Part shown: piece after piece, positions 1 to 9,691 of the stretch
Layout: each line of letters begins with the position of its first letter
How positions within the stretch are numbered: position 1 is the first letter of the stretch
Source: Vigna angularis
Taxonomy: Eukaryota; Streptophyta; Magnoliopsida; Fabales; Fabaceae
DNA: 64,000 nt
Reading direction: 5' to 3'
Assembly (NCBI RefSeq): GCF_016808095.1
Contig: NC_068979.1
Location: 17,266,501-17,330,500 of the forward strand
The notes under the pieces: model-generated
The model's input: the letters and a program-made list of their open reading frames with translations, nothing else
The model's database searches: none
What the model was told of the DNA's origin: nothing
Program-made: the position numbers and the translations under genes

Positions 1-120
1 GAGTAATTACTTGTCTTGAGAGAAGGAGTTGTAAATGTGGTGAACCATTGTATGGATTGGTGGAAGATTGAGTTACATCTTGTTTGCTTGAGGACAAACA
101 AAGTTCTAAGTTTAGGCTTG
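1..120 (+). mobile_element. Element A: 3' end of internal region with degenerate polypurine tract
   Basis: This stretch matches the last 120 bases before the 3' LTR of element G (near 22020-22139), including the segment about a gene-poor leader ending in a purine-rich tract. In G the tract reads AAGTTTGGGGTTG directly before the LTR; here it is changed to AAGTTTAGGCTTG. The rest of element A lies left of the window. No coding sequence is visible. Confidence 0.75.
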
Positions 121-539
121 TGATAACAGTTGAAAAACTGTTATTTTTATACTTAAATTTGACATAAAAAACAACCTTTATGACTTAGAAACTAGCTTGG
201 AATCATGCTTTTGCTTATGTTTTTGAAATAAGAGAGTTGGATGGGTTTTATGCTTGGTTTCCCTTGTTTTTGTAGGTTTTAAGATGAATTGAATGGAAGA
301 AGTGAAGTATCCATAAGTTGGAGTCAGAAAAGGAAGAAAAAGTGCATAAAAGAAGAGCCGCAAGTACCGCTCAGCGGAAATTACCGTTGAGCGGCACTCT
401 AAAGACCCGCAGTCACCGCTGAGGGGCAAAACTACAGTTGAGCGTCAAACTTAAGAATCGCGCTTACCGCTGAGCGGAAATTACCGCTGAGTGGCATTTT
501 AATGGGCCTTGGGCCACTTTTCTGTAATCTTTAAGAGTC

Positions 540-547
540 TATATAAG
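540..547 (+). promoter_or_regulatory. TATA box of element A LTR
   Basis: TATATAAG lies about 35 bases downstream of the last dyad (about 495-505). This is the same arrangement as in the LTRs of G and F, so it marks the likely U3/R boundary region. It is inferred from position and motif only. Confidence 0.55.
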
Positions 548-1351
548 GTTTTAGTCGACCTAGGGTTAGTATCTTTTGGCAGAACGAAGCAAAATCACAC
601 TTTCTTCACCCCTTGGAGGAGGATTTTGGATGCTCAAGCTTCACTCTTCAAATTCTAGGGTTCTATCTTTCATTCTTTCATTGTTTTTCATCTAGTTTAA
701 CCATGATTATGGTGAACTAAACCTTCATTGTTGTTGGGGAATCAATGTAATCCTTTGAAACTCTCATGTATTGAATTGGTTCTTTAAAATTCATATGCTT
801 TCTTTCATTAATTGTTAGGATTTTTTTCTATACTCTATGCATGGTTTGTTTAACTCATTCAATTGCATAATCATTGATTTTATTTATATGGACACATATA
901 GGGTAATCTAGACATGAAGAAATTCTCCCAATAGTAATATTGTCTAGACATAGGAATAGGAGGATTGATTGACTTTAAGCTTCTATGCGAATGTAATGCA
1001 TGAATAATTACTAGGGAGACAAGACATTGTAAACTAGTGATTAGGAGTAGGCTTTCTTCACCAAGACATTGGGTTTAAGGTAAATTAGAAAGTGACATTA
1101 ACATTAATGAAGAAGATGAATTCTTGAGTACATGAGAGTGGATAGGATGAATTGAAACCCCCCAACAACATCATCATCATATATTTCAATCACGTTTTTC
1201 TTCTTTTGATCCAATTGATTAATACATGCATTAATATTTACTTTTCGGCATTTGCATTCAAGCTACAAAAATTTGTTTTACAAGTCTTATTTAATCAACA
1301 AATCACATAACTGTTTAGTCCGTGAGTCCTTTGGGAAACAATACTTGGTCT

Positions 1352-1360
1352 TACTATTTA
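1352..1360. repeat. Left target-site duplication of the MULE-like element
   Basis: TACTATTTA is identical to 2596-2604 on the other side of the transposon. The uninterrupted LTR in element B reads TTACCATTTTATTATTAC at this place, so the duplication fits an insertion into the LTR. Confidence 0.75.
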
Positions 1361-2595
1361 GGTTTAATTGCTTGCATTGTTCCTAGTTTGGCTGCAACGT
1401 GTCAAAGTAGTCCATCTTTTTAAAAAAATTTCAATTACGTACAAACTTGGTTTAAAAGTGTCAATTTCGTCCAAACGTATGTAAAATTTGCTTCAATCAA
1501 GTCCCTTCCGTTAAATTCACCAAAACGGACGTTAATTTTTTAGTTCTCTCTCCTCTACTCCTCTGCTTCTCTGCTCTGCTCCTCTGGACATTATAAAATA
1601 ATATAAGCAATTATTAGAACTTCTGCACAGAGTAATGATTGTGGATGAAACTCTCATTTCTCATATATTTATACTTGGTTTTAGTTTATCTTACAAAAAC
1701 ATGAAAACTAAATCTAAACAAAAAGTATTCTTTTCACACCCATTTTCTGCTTCATTCGATAATTGCTTTTCGTAGTATAATATTATATTAAAATAATAAC
1801 AATAAATATAATTAAAATATTATAATTCGTAGTAAAATATTATCTAAAAATCAAATAATTCATTTTTCTGTTCTTTAACTAAAAAGGTATTTACAAAATT
1901 ATTTATTTTGGTATAATATTGGTTGAACTGTTTCTACATATTTTCATTTTCTTTAAAAAAGAATTATACGTTTTGTGTTAATTATATATATATATAATTT
2001 ATCGTCATTAAAAGTATATTAAAAATATATATAAGATAATAGGATAAATCATATATATTCAAAATAATTTATTAATTAATTTATTTACTAAAATAGTTTT
2101 AAGATAATAAAATATAAGATAGATATTTATATTTGAGATTAATAAAATTATTTTACTTTAAAATACACACATATTTTAATTAATAGATACTGTATAACTT
2201 TAATTTTTTCTTTCAATTAACAGGCACAATTCTCTATTAATAAATCATATGTAGCATATTGGTAAACAAAAAGTGGAATAATAATTTAGATAAAATCATT
2301 TAGTTACATCATGATCATGATTTAATTTATGTAAATATTAAATATAAGTGAAAAACATTTTACTAAAGGAGCAGCAGAGCATAGCAGCAGAGCAGAGAAG
2401 CAGAGGAGAGAGAAAAAAAATTAACGTCCGTTTATGTGGATTTAACGGAAGGGACTTGATTGAAGCAAATTTTACATACGTTTGGACAAAATTGACACTT
2501 TTAAACCAAGTTTGGACGTAATTGAAACTTTTTTAAAAAAATGGACTAACTTGACACGTTGCAGCCAAACTGTGGACAATGCAAACAATTAAACC
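1361..2595. mobile_element. Non-autonomous MULE-like DNA transposon with 9-bp target duplication
   Basis: Long terminal inverted repeats of roughly 220-230 bp run from 1361 to about 1590 and from about 2366 to 2595. The outer ends read GGTTTAATTGCTTGCATTG and its near-perfect reverse complement. The flanking direct repeat is TACTATTTA at 1352-1360 and 2596-2604, a 9-bp duplication as is typical of Mutator-like elements. The inner 770 bp are AT-rich and hold no plausible transposase, so the element is non-autonomous. It is inserted near the end of the element A LTR. Confidence 0.8.
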
Positions 2596-2604
2596 TACTA
2601 TTTA
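2596..2604. repeat. Right target-site duplication of the MULE-like element
   Basis: TACTATTTA directly follows the right inverted repeat and equals 1352-1360. Confidence 0.75.
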
Positions 2605-2670
2605 TTATTACTTGATACTTGTCGGGGGTTAACCGTGAGGCAATCGTGGAGAAGCTTCAACAATTTCTCA

Positions 2671-3012
2671 ATGTGAAGGGGAAGAATGGAGTTGAAAAGG
2701 ATCGAAAACAAGATCAATAGGCAAGTCATCTTCTTAAAGAGAAGGTCTGGTTTGATCATGAAAGCCCGCGAGATCTTTGTGCTTTGTGATGCTGATCTGG
2801 CTCTCGTAGTCTTCTCTACTAAAGGCAAACTTTTGGAATACTGTAACCAGCCTTCGTATGTTACTGTACTCTATCTCAAGTTTGGAATACTTGAAAATTT
2901 TGGCTACTTTCGGGCGTCACATCTATTAGTGAGAAGGGCAAAAATGAGAAAACATAAAGTGAAAGGGGTAAAAGTGAGAAAGCATACTTTCCGATCACGA
3001 TTAAGTGACTAA
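2671..3012 (+). pseudogene. MADS-box transcription factor pseudogene (first exon fragment)
   Basis: The frame encodes a type II MADS domain: [11 protein letters not shown], then [20 protein letters not shown], then [15 protein letters not shown]. This is the DNA-binding and dimerisation region of plant MIKC proteins (MADS-box family, established). The expected start is the ATG at 2671, but codon 2 is TGA (2674-2676) where a glycine codon is normal; the next codons give R-G-R and then the MADS core, so the ATG at 2686 is a downstream remnant. The domain carries unusual substitutions and runs out after LLEYCNQPS into sequence with no I, K or C domain. It begins only about 37 bases after the end of the element A LTR, so the insertion removed or separated the promoter. 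The subfamily cannot be assigned safely. Confidence 0.85.
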
Positions 3013-3802
3013 TCCTACGTAGCAAGAGAGAGAAAGCAAGATTCAGAGTTTTCTAGAGAGAGAGGGAGCCGAGAGAATGAAGCTCTGCTAGGGTTTGCTC
3101 TCTGCAAACGCAACTCAGAAATGAAGAAGATGATGATCAGAGTAGAGAGAAAAAACAGAGAATGCACACACAAGGTACTGAGTAAGTAAACTGTATATTC
3201 TGATTTTTCTGCTTTTATAGTACTTGAAATACACTGAATCTGTTTTTCTGTTTTTGTTTATTCTAACAACATCAACTTGAAATTCATTTAGTTTGAGAAA
3301 ATCTTAAAAGGTTTAATAATAGCTTTAACCTCATGTGAGACAAAATTAACTTGGCTTTTCGTTTATGACAGTTAGCCCATATTTGGTATTTTCATCATAG
3401 AATATATGGATGATTTATTTCGAAGTAATCATGAGTCAATGCAATATTTGTGTAGCCAACCATGAATAATAATATTTAGAATAAATTATTTATGAAATCT
3501 CTTTGCATTTTAGTTATAGTTATAATATCACTACAATATATAATAAATGTTTACTTGTTAAAGTAACAACTAAATCACGTTTTGATGCAGTAAAAGGCAT
3601 TAGTTATTAGTCTTTGTGTTCTGCCAACGCTTGTGATTTTGGACTGACTTAATATTAGGAATTAAAAGCATGATTATATATAGAGTGACTGCATACAACT
3701 AATATGATAATAAATGTTTGCAATAAATGTTAGCTTAACTTAAGAAAACAAAACTGTAGTTCTGATCAAAGAACAACACTACTAAAAGCGATACAAAAAA
3801 GT
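3013..3802 (+). other. Gene-like leader fragment and AT-rich spacer
   Basis: Positions 3025-3200 are rich in GAGAGA and resemble a plant 5' UTR with a short reading frame (ATG at 3121) followed by a possible donor (AAG|GTACTG near 3173). I do not recognise a product. The remainder to 3802 is AT-rich and shows no coding potential. It could be intron or intergenic DNA belonging to one of the neighbouring pseudogenes. Confidence 0.3.
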
Positions 3803-4700
3803 GTGTTTAAACTAAAAAGTTATGACATGGTGTCCAATTTCCAATTTTGGAGAACAATGGTTGCAAGAGAGCATGTATTATGGAGGCTTGTTGTTAGTGC
3901 AGCAGGCACACCTGAGTATACCTTGACCAAAGAGGACGTTGGTAGTTGTGTGGCGTTTGTGTACATACCCATTAATTTTGAGAGCTAGGAAGGAAAATTT
4001 ATGTGTGTAATGTCTTCTGTTGTGAAACAAGCACCTCCAAAGGAATGGGTGAATTACAAGAGAATAGCAAGGAGGACCTGAAGGATCTAGCAGAGTTTAG
4101 TGGTATAAAACACATTCGTCAACTTTGGATGAAAACACTCTTGAAGCATTAAGTACTTCTAAAATTGCCAAAGCATTCTGCATACCTCTTGGAGCTGTGG
4201 GCCATTACATTGTGGCAAAATTTATTACCATGACTCCTGATGGTGATTCTGAAGAACCAGTGTTAGTAATATCTAATAAAGCAGTGGAGACTCTTCCTCT
4301 AAGGTTGAATTTCTTATCTATCATTGGGGATTACAGTGAAGATGGAATTTTGACAACTTCATATGGATATATTGGAGGTCATGAAGGAAAGAGTATATAT
4401 AGTTGGTATATTCATGAGGTTGAAGGTCATTCAAGTTCTCGGATACCAGGGGTTTCGGGATTGCAGTACTGTATCACCAAAGAAGGTGTTGCAAAATTCA
4501 TCTCATTCCAGTGTACTCCAGTACGAGATGATGGTGTTGTTGATGACACAAGAATTTGCATGGGCCAGGAGCGCATTCGCCATAGAAGCCCAAGATTGCT
4601 TTCTTTACACATAATTGGAAATGATGTTGAAGGAACAATTCTAAGAGTTGAAAACGAGTATTGGGGTGGTGAAGAGGGAGATTCAGTTTATCCATTGTGA
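3803..4700 (+). pseudogene. AIR9-like microtubule-associated protein pseudogene (A9-repeat fragment)
   Basis: Three reading segments join into a fragment of the repeat region of the plant AIR9 family, large microtubule-associated proteins of the preprophase band and phragmoplast (established for Arabidopsis AIR9). Recognisable pieces are PEYTLTKEDVGSCVAFVYIP, SSVVKQAPPK, LSTSKIAKAF, LNFLSIIGDYSEDGIL, GYIGGHEGKSIYSWYIHEVE, ISFQCTPVRDDGVV and YWGGEEGDSVY. Breaks: TAG at 3986-3988 and TAG at 4098-4100 where the family has glutamine, a deletion or frameshift after about 4040, and loss of everything beyond 4700. Both ends are missing, so only about 300 residues of a protein of well over 1500 remain. 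Whether introns are absent because of retroposition or because this is one exon cannot be told here. Confidence 0.8.
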
Positions 4701-4995
4701 TGATCGACGGGGAAGGGCTTTGTGCGGACGGCGGTCGCAATGACCTCCTACACGGATAGTCGTGTGAGGTGGGTGTCGTGGGAGTAGAGGAGGTCAGTGT
4801 ACTCGCCAGCGATGAAGACGGAGTGGGAGATGTTGGTGCCGGTATGGTTGGTGTGGAGAGATTTGCCAATAGTCAGAGACGGAGGAAGAGGGGGAGGCCT
4901 AGCGATGAAGAGAGTTGGAGGATGATGGAGATGAATAAGGGAGAGAGAGAAGCCTCACTTGAAGATGCAGAAAGGAAAGATCGACACGTTTGAGA
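4701..4995 (-). other. GC-rich coding-like fragment, unidentified
   Basis: The composition changes sharply from the AT-rich surroundings. Read on the minus strand it gives a run rich in proline, serine and threonine (from about 4869 down), with no domain I recognise. It lies directly after the AIR9-like fragment, in opposite sense, and before a DNA-transposon end. It may be a captured exon. The repetitive composition makes any protein claim weak. Confidence 0.25.
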
Positions 4996-5168
4996 AAAAA
5001 AGTGATGAGGTATACCGTTAGCCACTTCAAAAAAAATTTAACGCCGTTGCTTTTTGAGGACTAAAAATTTGAGTTTCCTAAGGAACATGATGAAAATGAA
5101 CAAACCTTTGGAAAATGGACGAAACTCAAAATCGCGTGATACTTGAAGGACTTAAAAACATATTTAAC
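4996..5168. mobile_element. Terminal fragment of a DNA transposon (legume MULE-type end)
   Basis: The stretch ends in GGACTTAAAAACATATTTAAC. It contains the AACGCCGTT and ...GGACTAAAAATTT... blocks typical of terminal inverted repeats of abundant legume DNA transposons. A related but inverted start (GGGTTAAATATGC) appears at 7361. No matching left end or target duplication was found, so only a fragment is supported. Confidence 0.4.
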
Positions 5169-5260
5169 AAGGTTCAATTTATTAAAGATAAGCAATATTT
5201 TGATTTTTTTTTCTGTAAGATGTGAGATTCTTTGATGCAGGTTTCTATTAGTTTTTTCTT

Positions 5261-5627
5261 GGCTTAAATGCTTACTTTGTCCTCATGTTAAGAGATAAAT
5301 TTCTGTTTAGTACCCAGTTTTAAAAATGAAGACATTAGGTCCCTATGTTATGAAAAGTGTATGAATAAGGCCATGTCCGATAAATTGATAGCAACGACGT
5401 TAAGTCCATGCTAATGTGGCCGTACTTTTTCTCTTCTCTCTTCTGCTGTCTAGCTTTTTCTATCTCTTGTTCAGCTTTTTCTTTGATGATTTGTTGAACT
5501 TGTTCTTTCTTTGTGGACCTTATTCATATATTTTTCATAACATCGAGACCCAATGTCTTTATTTTTAAAATCAGGTACTAAACAAAAATTCACCTCTTAA
5601 CATGGGGACGAAGTAAACATTTAAACC
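5261..5627. mobile_element. MITE-like inverted-repeat element, copy 1
   Basis: This 367-bp element starts GGCTTAAATGCTTACTTTG and ends with the reverse complement ACATTTAAACC. Terminal inverted repeats of about 90-110 bp contain the phrase about a 'CTGTTTAGTACC' block in both arms. Two close copies lie at 8165-8531 and 28418-28784. No convincing target duplication is visible. There is no coding capacity; reading frames through it are by-products of the inverted repeat. Confidence 0.65.
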
Positions 5628-7360
5628 TTAATATAAATATATTATAGGTGTAGTGTAAATGATATTGTTTGAACTAAGTAGAATCAAGTCTTAAAAATCA
5701 GAAAATGGGTTAAGGTAAAGAAATTGTTGATATCATATTGGTGATGTGTGGTTTATTTTAATAGGTTAAAATCATGAGAAAAAAAAATAAGTAAAATTGG
5801 GACGAGGATTTAAAAGTAATAAATTAATTATATTTTTTCTATGAATTGAGTTTGTTGATTACACCTTTACTTTTATGTTATACTTTTCTCCTCTATGTAT
5901 TAAGAAAAAGAAAACCAACTATATTCTTTACAACTTCTTGAAAGAAAAAGTCTTGTTAGTGTCAGATGTCATATGTTTTGAGTATTAAATTAACACTATC
6001 CACCGTTAATTTTATGAAGGGCAGGAATATTTTACGAATTTCAGCTGCACAATTGATTGGTTTATTTCTTTAAAACCGTTGATTGGAATATTTTCTTTGA
6101 CTTTCTTGACTCCACTATAAACATTCAGCCATATGAATTAGCGGGCAAATAAAAGAAGGGGAGCATTTGGTCCCAAGTATATCCCTAAACCTTCGAGAAC
6201 AACTTTCACAATGTTTGCTTTACTCTGGTTCTTGTTGCCCAACCTTTAAATTTCTTGTGCCTTACTGTCAACGTCCCTTTGGTATTTAGGGATCTTGGTC
6301 GGCATCTTCAACCTCTGTAATGTCATTGCGAGATAGTATCCTCTAACCATCAAAAGAATCATTTACAACATCCAACAACAACTCTGCTTCATTTAATGGA
6401 CAGGGTATTCTCTTTCTTTTTTAATAAGTTTGGTGTAATTTTTTTTTCTTTTTTTTCACTTTAAGGATGCAATTCCATTTTATTTTGTAATTTATTTATA
6501 AAGAGAAAATTATAAGCTTTTTTGTTTATTTAATTTTTTTTATGCACCTGATTGGAGGTTTTTATCACTCAAATAATAAGTATGCCTAAACCATATTTTT
6601 TTTAAAAACACAATTGCGAATATTAAAATTTGTGAGGATGATAAGTGAACATTTATTCATGAAAAATGAAAAATTAGCATGATAGGTGAACATTTATTCA
6701 TGAAAAATTTATGAAGTATTGTTAACTTCATTTATGATAGGTGAACATTTATGAAGGAAAAATTAGCATGATAGGAAAAACACATTATTTGTTCTTTTGT
6801 TTGCAAATTATTTTTTTTTTCTAGTATTGTTAACTTCATTCCCATATACATGAATACAACGAATATTAATTTTACTGTAAAAGATCTTAGCTTTGAAATA
6901 GGAGTGAATATATTTGTTTTAACACATAAACAATAATCTTTCTTCTTAATCTTAATTGTCCGCTTCTAGTAAAAAATTGTTTTTCTTTTTTTTTCATGAA
7001 CTTTGACAATAATTTATCTACATAACTGAAGTAATAGTAATGAAAATGAAAGAATTGTTAAGACAATATATTTTTATTCAGATATTATAATTGGATTCCA
7101 TAGTTTGGTGTGCGTCTTTTCCTCTACTTAAGTGGCTGATATGAGGATACTACTTTTAGTATTTCTTTTATCTAGTTCATAGTAGTTCAATTGATTTAAA
7201 TTGATTTATTAAATAATAATTACTATTAATATTAAATGATGAACCAAACTTTATCAATTTACTAATTAAGAAGGTAATCAATGTTTGGTTTTAAAAAAAA
7301 TATAATTAAAACACAATTTTAAACAAATATATAAATATGACCTCCTTTTTATATTTTTTT
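5628..7360. other. AT-rich intergenic sequence without genes
   Basis: No coding frame, RNA gene or complete transposon is visible. A short less AT-rich patch near 6120-6400 could be part of an old exon or UTR, but nothing is recognisable. Poly-T and poly-A runs are common. A short repeat cluster is listed separately. Confidence 0.5.
6634..6790 (+). repeat. Imperfect local repeat (about 40-50 bp unit)
   Basis: The phrases GATAGGTGAACATTTAT and GAAAAATTAGCATGATAGG recur two to three times with small changes. TATTGTTAACTTCATT also occurs at about 6717 and again at about 6825. This looks like local duplication with no further function suggested. Confidence 0.5.
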
Positions 7361-7837
7361 GGGTTAAATATGCTTTTCGTCCCTTAAGTATCACTGATTT
7401 TTGGTTTTAGTCCCTACTCAAAACATTGATGGCATTTAGTCCTCGTAGTATTAAAACATGTAAAAATAGTCCTTAAAAGTGGATGGCATCAACTTTTAGT
7501 TGATCTGACAAACGACAATGTTACGTCTTTTGCCAGCTTCACTGTTCTCTATCTGCCACGTTACTTATATCGTGAAAACCCCTATGGCCATCTTCCTGCG
7601 AAAGAAATGCCTAACCCAATCTTTGCCTCTGTTCACCTCAAGCCACCAACAAAGGGGTTAACCCTCTAAGCAATAGATATAGAACGAAAACCATAAACAC
7701 ACTCCAACGTTTCCAATCCCAATGAACAATGAGATAGAAGAATTAACCAATAAAGGGAATGATAAAAGATAAAAAAAGAAAGAATGCGCTTTCACACTAG
7801 TAGTGAGTGTTGCTGGGGACGTTTGGCGTTTGAGAAA
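7361..7837. mobile_element. DNA-transposon end followed by unassigned sequence
   Basis: GGGTTAAATATGCTTTTCG at 7361 and the repeated ...TAGTCC... phrases to about 7500 resemble the terminal repeat of legume MULE-type elements and are related to the fragment at 4996-5168. The inner sequence to 7837 holds no identifiable gene. A matching right end was not found. Confidence 0.35.
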
Positions 7838-8164
7838 AAAACCCTCGCATTGAGAGGGAGGAGAGCAACGCTCGTGGCGTCGGTGAGGGAGCGATTCCAG
7901 CGAGAACAGCGGCAGCCAGCTTTGTCGATGGTGGCTGGTTTCATTCGTGGTAGTGGAGACTCGTCACAGAGAAGCAACGGTTCTCCTCTCTCACGCGCAG
8001 ACGGGTCCTTTTGATGATGGGTTTCGTCGGCGACGCCTTGGATCGGGTGGCGACGACTCCGACAACAAGCCGCATCAACGGTGCAACCTTGACTCATGGT
8101 CCGAGAGGCGGCGACTGGGTGTAAGAAATTCAGTAAAAATAGTAAGAGAGCATAGAAGATAAAA

Positions 8165-8531
8165 GGCTTAAATGCTTTCTTCGTTCCCATGTTGAGAGGT
8201 GAATTTCTGTTTAGTACTCGGTTTTGAAAATGAAGACATTGGGTCCCAATGTCATGAAAAATATATGAATAAGGTCCACAAAGAAAGAACAAGTTCAACA
8301 AATCATCAAAGAAAAAGCTGAACAAGAGATAGAAAAAGCTGGACAGCAGAAGAGAGAAGAGAAAAAGTACGGCCATATCAGCATGGACTTAACGCCGTTG
8401 CTATCAATTTAACGGACATGACCTTATTCATACATTTTTCATAACATAGGGACCCAATGTCTTCATTTTTAAAACTGGGTACTAAACAGAAATTCACCTC
8501 TTAACATGAGGAGGAAGTAAGCATTTAAGCC
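8165..8531. mobile_element. MITE-like element, copy 2 (inside captured LTR segment)
   Basis: This copy has the same inverted-repeat ends as 5261-5627 (GGCTTAAATGC ... GCATTTAAGCC). It is the positional counterpart of 28418-28784, so it was present before the recombinant LTR was copied. Confidence 0.65.
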
Positions 8532-8582
8532 TTATATTAATATTTCCAACTTATTTATTCATTACTATCCCAAATTCCAACT

Positions 8583-8800
8583 CACTACACTAATATATAG
8601 TAGAGGTTTATTTGCGGTTTCAAAAACCTCTATTAACTTTCGACGGTTTTAATAAAAACCTCAGTTAAGTTTTATTTTTTTTTAAATAAAATTTTTGGCA
8701 GTTTAATACACCGAATGCAACTAAACTTTTTTTATTTTTAATTTTAAATTAGTTTTTCGGTGTTTTTTAGGTAAATCGTCTCTAAGTATTAAAGTTTTGC
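8583..8800 (+). mobile_element. Possible CACTA (En/Spm) transposon end
   Basis: The stretch starts CACTACACTAATATATAG. It is followed by short inverted motifs (CGACGGTTTT, AAAACCTC, ACCTCTATT) of the kind clustered under CACTA ends. No opposite end or transposase is present, so this is a fragment at best. Confidence 0.35.
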
Positions 8801-9453
8801 GACTTTCCTTTGTCCTTTTTTCAACACTTCGAGTCTTTACGTTTCCTTGCACAGGCTTCATTTTTCTTTCTTTTCTTCTCAGCTTCCCTTATCCCTAACC
8901 CTTCTTATTCAAATTTCTCAACACCTTTGAGATTCTTTCGCCGATCTTTCTTCATAACCGTTATCCCCGGTTACGACTCATTATCTTCCTCTGTCACTTA
9001 TGTAGGTCAGGTAACTCTTTCTCTATCTCTTCGATGGGGGCATAAAAGGTGAAACCCTACGCCGCGCACGAAACAGCCCGCAATGGTTTCTCCGGTGTAA
9101 TCCAGCATTGGCCGAGCTGCCAACGATGCCACCTTGCTGAACGTTGATGTTAGCAATGTTTCCCATCACAAACCACATAACCCTAGGAAGATTGAATTAG
9201 TTCTGCCCGAACCCGAGGGTTCTGATTACTCCACAATCAAGCTCGAATGCAAGTGAGCTCTCACCACGCTCCGCCACAGGAACCACAACAAGACAATGAT
9301 GCTGTTGCGGGAGATTTGCACCGCACTCCGCGTTCGTCCAATCTCACGTGTTTCAAAATGGCTCTTCACGTCCTTTGGGAAACGATACTTGGTCTTACCA
9401 TTTTATTATTACTTGATACGATTCGGTACACTTGTCGCATGTTAACAAGTTTT

Positions 9454-9471
9454 TGGCGCCGTTGCCGGGGA
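9454..9471 (+). other. Element B primer binding site (tRNA-Asp)
   Basis: TGGCGCCGTTGCCGGGGA is complementary to the 3' end of plant tRNA-Asp and starts 7 bases after the LTR end. This PBS choice is typical of Athila/Tat-type Ty3/gypsy elements (established). Confidence 0.9.
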
Positions 9472-9479
9472 CTCGTGGT

Positions 9480-9691
9480 TTAACTATTCTATTTGTGTGA
9501 TTAATGATTAGCTTTGACTTGATTTTTTATCTTTTTATATTTTTATTTTTTTGTTTTATCTTTTTATCTTTTTGTTTATCTTTTTATCTTTCTATCTTTT
9601 TGTTTTCATCTTTTTATCTTGTTATCTTTTTGGTTTATCTTTTATATCTTTTTGTGCTAACAATTGTTTCTAGGGTTTTGTGTTCTTGTGT
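9480..9691 (+). other. Element B T-rich leader before gag
   Basis: The leader is dominated by repeated TTTTTATC units. The same kind of T-rich tract lies between PBS and gag in G (about 18560-18790), F (25780-25990), D (27470-27640), C' (37230-37440) and C (41690-41770). It ends in ...TTCTTGTGTATGCAG, which resembles a 3' splice site and also contains the gag ATG. Phenylalanine-rich frames through it are not genes. Confidence 0.6.

Larger units (their letters stand above)
121..2633 (+). mobile_element. Element A: 3' LTR (dyad family, type 1), split by a DNA transposon
   Basis: The LTR starts TGATAACAGTTG directly after the purine tract and ends near GGGGTTAAC at 2633. It carries CCGCTNAGCGG-like dyads at about 369-505, a TATA box (TATATAAG, 540-547) and the R/U5-like leader shared with the other LTRs of this family. 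A 1235-bp DNA transposon plus its 9-bp target duplication sits at 1352-2604. The last 30 bases are damaged compared with element B (9405-9447), having lost the segment around GATTCGGTACAC. The sequence after 2633 is not retroelement DNA, so this end is a true insertion edge. The target duplication cannot be checked because the 5' end is outside the window. Confidence 0.75.
7838..9447 (+). mobile_element. Element B: recombinant 5' LTR carrying captured sequences
   Basis: Only the last 110 bases (about 9340-9447, from CCTTTGGGAAACGATACTTGG to TGTTAACA) are standard LTR sequence. Upstream, 7838-9340 is foreign: a GC-rich exon-like block (7840-8110), a MITE (8165-8531), a CACTA-like end (8583 on), another exon-like block (8810-9052) and a gene-like patch (9055-9330). 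The same order, in reverse, forms most of the LTR at 27684-29107. The capture is therefore part of the LTR lineage and not a local accident. Here the left edge is cut at about 7838, so the LTR start and U3 dyads are missing. In D the capture replaces some 600 bp between the ATCTAGTTTCACCAT phrase and the CCTTTGGG phrase. Confidence 0.7.

Noticed and set aside
5261..5627. Target duplication for the MITE copies
   Set aside because: I compared the flanks of all three copies and found no convincing duplication, so the superfamily was left open.
7792..8376. 194-residue minus-strand frame (and its counterpart at 28573-29004)
   Set aside because: It runs through the inverted repeats of a MITE and a captured GC-rich block. 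The hydrophobic start is a by-product of poly-T sequence, and no domain is present.
9454..9471. tRNA-Asp gene
   Set aside because: Only the 18 bases complementary to the tRNA 3' end are present; there is no cloverleaf or A/B box. It is a primer binding site. The same holds for the other PBS sites.
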